From Prinia subflava (taxonomy: Eukaryota > Chordata > Aves > Passeriformes > Cisticolidae), in NCBI RefSeq assembly GCF_021018805.1, contig NC_086250.1, positions 66,413,322-66,477,321 of the forward strand: a DNA stretch of 64,000 bases, read 5' to 3'. Of this stretch, positions 59,901 through 64,000 are shown one piece after another. Position 1 is the stretch's first letter. Each line of letters starts with the position of its first letter. The position numbers and the translations under genes were made by a program. The notes beneath the pieces are model-generated. The model was not told the origin of the DNA, did not search any database, and saw nothing but the letters and a program-made list of their open reading frames with translations.

Positions 59901-62500
59901 TCTGAAGTGCTGGCAGTGAATATGTCAGAGGAAGAAATACTGCCTTGATCAGCAAATGAGAAGAACCATCTTAACTTGGAAAATTTCCAGCTGTTTGGTA
60001 CTGCTGTGGCAATCTGGGAGATACAGCTCAGACCAGACAGGGATGGGAGCACCAGCCTGGAAAGGTTTTTATTTGAGTCGTCACTAAATTGGGGCAGGGA
60101 GAAGGAGCCACAGAGGGGACTTTGCTGTCACCTCTGCTATTCCAGTTTCTCCCATCCTGACCAGTGATGTGGAGAGCTCCAAGCCAGGTTTGAATGCTGC
60201 TGCCTGGGGGTCCAAGCCAGGATTGGGTCCCATCAGAGCAGGCTGGGTGGCAGCAGAAGCCACCCCACTTGCAGCTGGAGAAGAGAAAGTGTGCACACTC
60301 TGCTGCTCTGGTGAGACTCTGAGGCTGCCTGTGCTGCCAGCCAGACTGAGCCTCAACAGAAACAACAGTAACAAAGGGCTCTCTGCCCTCCACATATGCA
60401 GAGGCTCAGCCATATTTTCTGTATTGCCAGAATGTGAGGAAAACGTCTTGGCACAGTAGCAAGAGTGAAATCTGGCAGCTCACTCTGGAGTGAGCCACGA
60501 ATGCCCAGGCAGAGCACCTCAGCTGGAGCAGAGGTTCACAGGGAGATCCAGCCTGCAGGAAGACCCTGCAGGCACTGCAGAGAACTGAGAATTGATTGGG
60601 AGCACAAAGCAGCAATGATCTCTTTGTGGGCAGAAAAACAGAGATGCTTAAGAATCAATTAAGAGGGAAAGGTTAAATACGTGTCTAAAGACTAAATGCA
60701 CAGACACTCCTTGGGGTGCTATACTTTGGATGGTGTTAACTTCACTTAGTTAAGCCTCACTTGCATTAAGCACAAGTGTTAAAGCTTCTCTTAGCTAAAG
60801 ATTTCATCCCCAGCAGATGACACTGAAAACATCATGGTTTACTTTGGGCAAGACTACTCCACACTTATGCCATCACCTCTCTCACCCAAGGTTTGACACT
60901 GCTGACCTTAGCTGTGTGCTGGTGTTCCCACACCACCCAGGAGGAATAATTGCAGTGACACCCACAGGTCACAGGAGCCAGCTGCTCCTTTGTCCCCAAA
61001 GGCTCTATCCTCCCATTTTTCCTTTTCCATGCCTTTCTGAGACCACACGTGAGGGCTGAGACTAAAGTCAACCAGCACACAATCAATAAGCACACAGCAC
61101 TCGCCTGCTCATTGCAGTCACTGCTGGTGGGCTTTCAGCTGCCACCAATGCCTGGAAGAAATAAGCAGATGGACAAAAAGCAGTAGGATTCAGCTGATTC
61201 CAAAGAAGACAGAAGGGAAGATGGTGGGACTTGCAAAGGTCTAACTCTGCATTACATCAAGATCATTACACCACAAATTGTCCAGATGGCACAAAGCCTC
61301 GGGCTCACTGCTGGACTTCTCAGTGCACTTGAACGTATTTATTGTCAGAGCAGGGAGAAACTCTAATGATTTAGGAGCCTGCTCAGCCTGACCCAGGGCT
61401 CTGCCTCTGGTGTTCTGCTCATTGTAACTCCCTCTCCTGAGACCAAACGCACTTTGGAAGAACTCAGCTGGTGCCAAATGCTCTCATGTGTTTTAACAAA
61501 AAGCAAAGACCCACATTTCCACACCATATTAATGTCTGGTGATCTTCAGGGCTCCTTGTTCCTCACCAGGCTAAATAAATACATCTAATTCTAATCTATA
61601 GAGTTATTTAATATCTGGAAACTTAAAGAGTGACATATCAGAGACATCTGTTTTCCTGTGTGATTAATATTTTAAATACTTTTTTTTCTGAAACAGGATA
61701 TCATAGATCTCTGAGGAGAGGGCTGGGCATCTGCTGTATGTTAACATTGTAGAAAACATAAAGCATCAGATGCTGATGCTAACACAGTGCAAATAGTAAC
61801 ACAATGTTCTGAATTTTTCTTCTTGTTCTAAAGTGAGTGAATATAAATTTTTATTTTAAGACTCGTGATTTACTTCTACACTGATGTACTATCTCTTGCT
61901 TTATTTGTCTTTGTACTAAAATTTCTCCTAAATTTTAGAGCTTTTCAAACTCTTTTACAATATACTAGACATGGCACGAACTAATATGGTTTGTAGCCTC
62001 ATGCTGCTGCTGCTGGTAATTGCAACAATTAATGTTTTTCATGTATGGGTTTTCAAGATGAAATGAAATTTACAAAATCACCTAATTAGAAAGCCAATTT
62101 TGTCATTTTTCACAAAGCAAGAAAAAAAGATTGAGATGTAACAGCCAACAATAGAAATTTAAAGCACTTTGATTAATTTTCAGCAAATTTATATGTCAGC
62201 ACCTGATTAACGCTTCAGGAAGGAATTTCTCCATTTCCATAGAAGAAATTTACTTGTTTTCTCCACCTCACCATGTGTTCTGCAACTTTTCCCAGTTTTG
62301 TTTTTTGGTTTTGTTTTGTTTCTTTGCTTTCTTTTATGTCCTGATTTAAGCTACCAGATTTCAGCCAGCCAGAATCAGGGTGTGAGCAATTTGTGTGCTT
62401 AGCACAGATCTGTCACTGTAAGCTTTGGGTAACTTTACAAATATTTCTCTTCCAGAGGTGACAACATCTCTAATTATAATTGGCAAGGAGACTCAAGCTT
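57000..62500. other. Unassigned non-coding DNA
   Basis: No gene or transposon is recognised. Contents worth noting are a 149-codon minus-strand frame (58510-58959) without known domains, a G-quadruplex motif at 59352-59383, a G+C-richer patch at 60.1-60.6 kb and two low-repeat A/T-rich stretches (59090-59300 and 61830-62220) that could be conserved elements. Confidence 0.5.
59352..59383 (+). other. G-quadruplex-capable tract
   Basis: Runs of G at 59352, 59356, 59361, 59368 and 59381 are separated by loops of 1-7 bases. It stands alone in A/T-rich DNA, away from any CpG island. Confidence 0.6.
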
Positions 62501-62520
62501 GTCTATCACTTTTTTTCTGA

Positions 62521-63096
62521 TTAAATAAGATGTGGTATTTCAGTGCAGCTCTCATCAGGTACTAAGGTCACATCCTGCCAGGTCACATATAAATGTGATA
62601 AATGTGTTGGATGATCTATGCTACTGTGCAAGATATCCATGACCTCTGAGAGAAAGAAATCTTTACACTCAGCTTCTTGTGTCACTCTTGAAATCACACC
62701 AAAATTTTGACCTGAAATTTGAATTGTTTTAGAAATTTGCTTCCCTAAGATAAAATTTGTAGGGCAAAGCAAGGGCTCAGAGAAAGATACTTCCCTGATG
62801 GGTGACCTTGGAGAAAGATCTATTGATGAAACTAATAACTTCAGTATTTGTAAAATGCCATAGGAGCACAGGTGTGGTGGGAACTCCTCTGTGACCTTAC
62901 ACTGAGCATGGTTCTCCTCCAAAGAAAGTTTACAAAGGACAGCAGGTGATACTGAGTTGACATATGGCTCCAGGCACCACAATAACACATTATAGTCCTG
63001 AATAATGCAGTATAAATCCTCAACTGCCAAAGGGGAGCCACCCACAATAAAGCTAAACATAATCTTCTCCAGCACCCACGTCAGCTCTTGTTGCAT
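62521..63096 (-). other. Unassigned 191-codon open frame
   Basis: This frame of 191 codons starts with ATG three codons after an in-frame TGA and ends TAA. I recognise no family. Composition is mixed (Ile, Leu, Ser, Val, Glu, Cys) and not obviously low-complexity, with no clear signal peptide or membrane segment. On the minus strand a good acceptor (CCTCTTTACAG, AG at 63141-63140) lies 44 bases upstream of the ATG, so an exon starting at 63139 is possible. Further minus-strand frames overlap end to end upstream, at 63268-63053, 63797-63261 and 63996-63769. A frame this long is only marginally unexpected by chance in 64 kb. It could be a real exon, a decayed coding sequence with frameshifts, or chance. 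Confidence 0.2.
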
Positions 63097-64000
63097 CCTT
63101 TGTCAGGAAGCTGCATAAACAGATGAGCCCTGCAAAACACTGTAAAGAGGAACAAATGTGAGGAAATTTTGGATATAGCACATGGTAGGGAGGAGAGGAA
63201 ACCTCTCCAGAGTTTAACCCAGTCATGTAGATTGTCTTATTCAATGGTGTTGAGAAATAGCTAGGCAATCTGAAGTGCCTCAGCTCTCAGAAAGGCTTCC
63301 CATTCCATCCTTGTAACTGGGAGACTGGAAAATGCATGGCTGCTGGATGCTGGACTGCCTGTACCAAGCATTGATTCTGGTATGAAGGAAGGGAGGAACA
63401 AAATTGCCACTGATATATGTGCAATAATATTTGATTTATAAGTCATCTGGCTAAATGAAAGCTTCAACTGCAATTCTCTTTGAAGTTTGACACCTTCTAG
63501 ACAAACATTCTGAAAATGCTTACTCTGATAAGAATTCATCTCTGAACCAACAGCACAGGTGGACCTGCTCCATGAGGTACAGACAGAAGGCCTGCAGAGG
63601 ACCAGAGCTGACATGTGAATATAGTTCTGGAAGAGAGATTTATTCTTGGAGATTATATCAGTGGGATACTGAACACAGAAACCCCAGGCCCCAAATCCCA
63701 AACTTATTTCTTGTTTTAGTTGCTTTCTCAGAAAAAAGAATGTGCCCATCCTTAGTAAATCAGCAATCTTACACCAAGAAATAGTAAATATGTGCAATCA
63801 GCTTTTCACATACAGAGAAATAATCCATGAAAGCTGATGATTCAGACCTAGAGAAAAGTGGATTTTCAATGGGTGAGGCACAGCTGTTACTGTACACAAC
63901 TGAGTTGCTTTCACTCAGGGATGTGCTGACGGTGTCCCCCAAGGGCAGGTGTATCTTCCCCCTGTGATGGAAAAAAAAGGGTCTCTGGAGTGCCAAATGA

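Noticed and set aside
1..64000. tRNA, rRNA, CRISPR arrays, prokaryotic operons or insertion sequences
   Set aside because: No cloverleaf with A and B boxes, no rRNA-like segment, no regularly spaced repeats with unique spacers and no dense coding on either strand were seen. The sequence is clearly vertebrate nuclear DNA.

Overview
The window looks like 64 kb of bird nuclear DNA, most likely from a songbird (passerine). The evidence is several CR1 LINE fragments of clearly different ages, each with the avian CR1 3' tail (ATTCTATGATTCTATGA-like), and one 742-bp solo LTR that resembles a passerine ERVL-type LTR. Base composition is about 40% G+C and CpG-poor, apart from two CpG islands. Nothing prokaryotic is present: no operons, ribosome binding sites, CRISPR arrays or insertion sequences. 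Family names come from memory of consensus sequences and were not checked by a search.

I recognise no protein-coding gene. Nearly all open frames are short, scattered, overlapping and unlike known families, as expected of intergenic or long-intron DNA. The longest frames are explained by a microsatellite (9.1 kb) or by CpG-rich composition (9.4-10.8 kb and 39.8-40.4 kb). One set remains unexplained: minus-strand frames that overlap end to end from 63,996 down to 62,521.

Layout. 1-1 kb: unassigned, with one exon-like segment. 1.0-2.7 kb: a very old CR1/L3-like LINE relic. 2.7-9.1 kb: unassigned, with small tandem repeats. 9.1-10.8 kb: an (ATCT)18 microsatellite running into a strong CpG island with CCAAT, GC-box and G-quadruplex motifs and splice-donor-like sites on both strands, the best promoter candidate. 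10.8-22.6 kb: unassigned, with a TG-rich degenerate tract, a 0.9-kb purine-biased tract and simple repeats. 22.6-23.1 kb: an old CR1. 23.5-23.8 kb: an isolated cluster of TATA, octamer and CRE-like motifs. 23.8-34.7 kb: unassigned. 34.7-35.9 kb: a MIR-like SINE and the solo LTR. 38.0 kb: a CR1. 39.3-40.8 kb: a MIR-like SINE, a small CpG island and a CR1. 42.9-43.6 kb: a purine heptamer satellite and a MIR-like SINE. 45.4 kb: an old CR1. 45.6-53.6 kb: unassigned. 53.6-54.2 and 56.7-57.0 kb: younger CR1 copies on opposite strands. 57-64 kb: unassigned, with a G-quadruplex motif and the minus-strand open frames.

Functionally the window reads as a gene-poor or intronic region with one probable promoter (9.4-10.8 kb), a second small promoter- or enhancer-like island (39.9-40.25 kb) and layered retroelement debris. 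I find no convincing novel biological system. The items most worth checking are the 62.5-64 kb open-frame chain, the two islands, the 23.6-kb motif cluster and the old CR1 and MIR relics.
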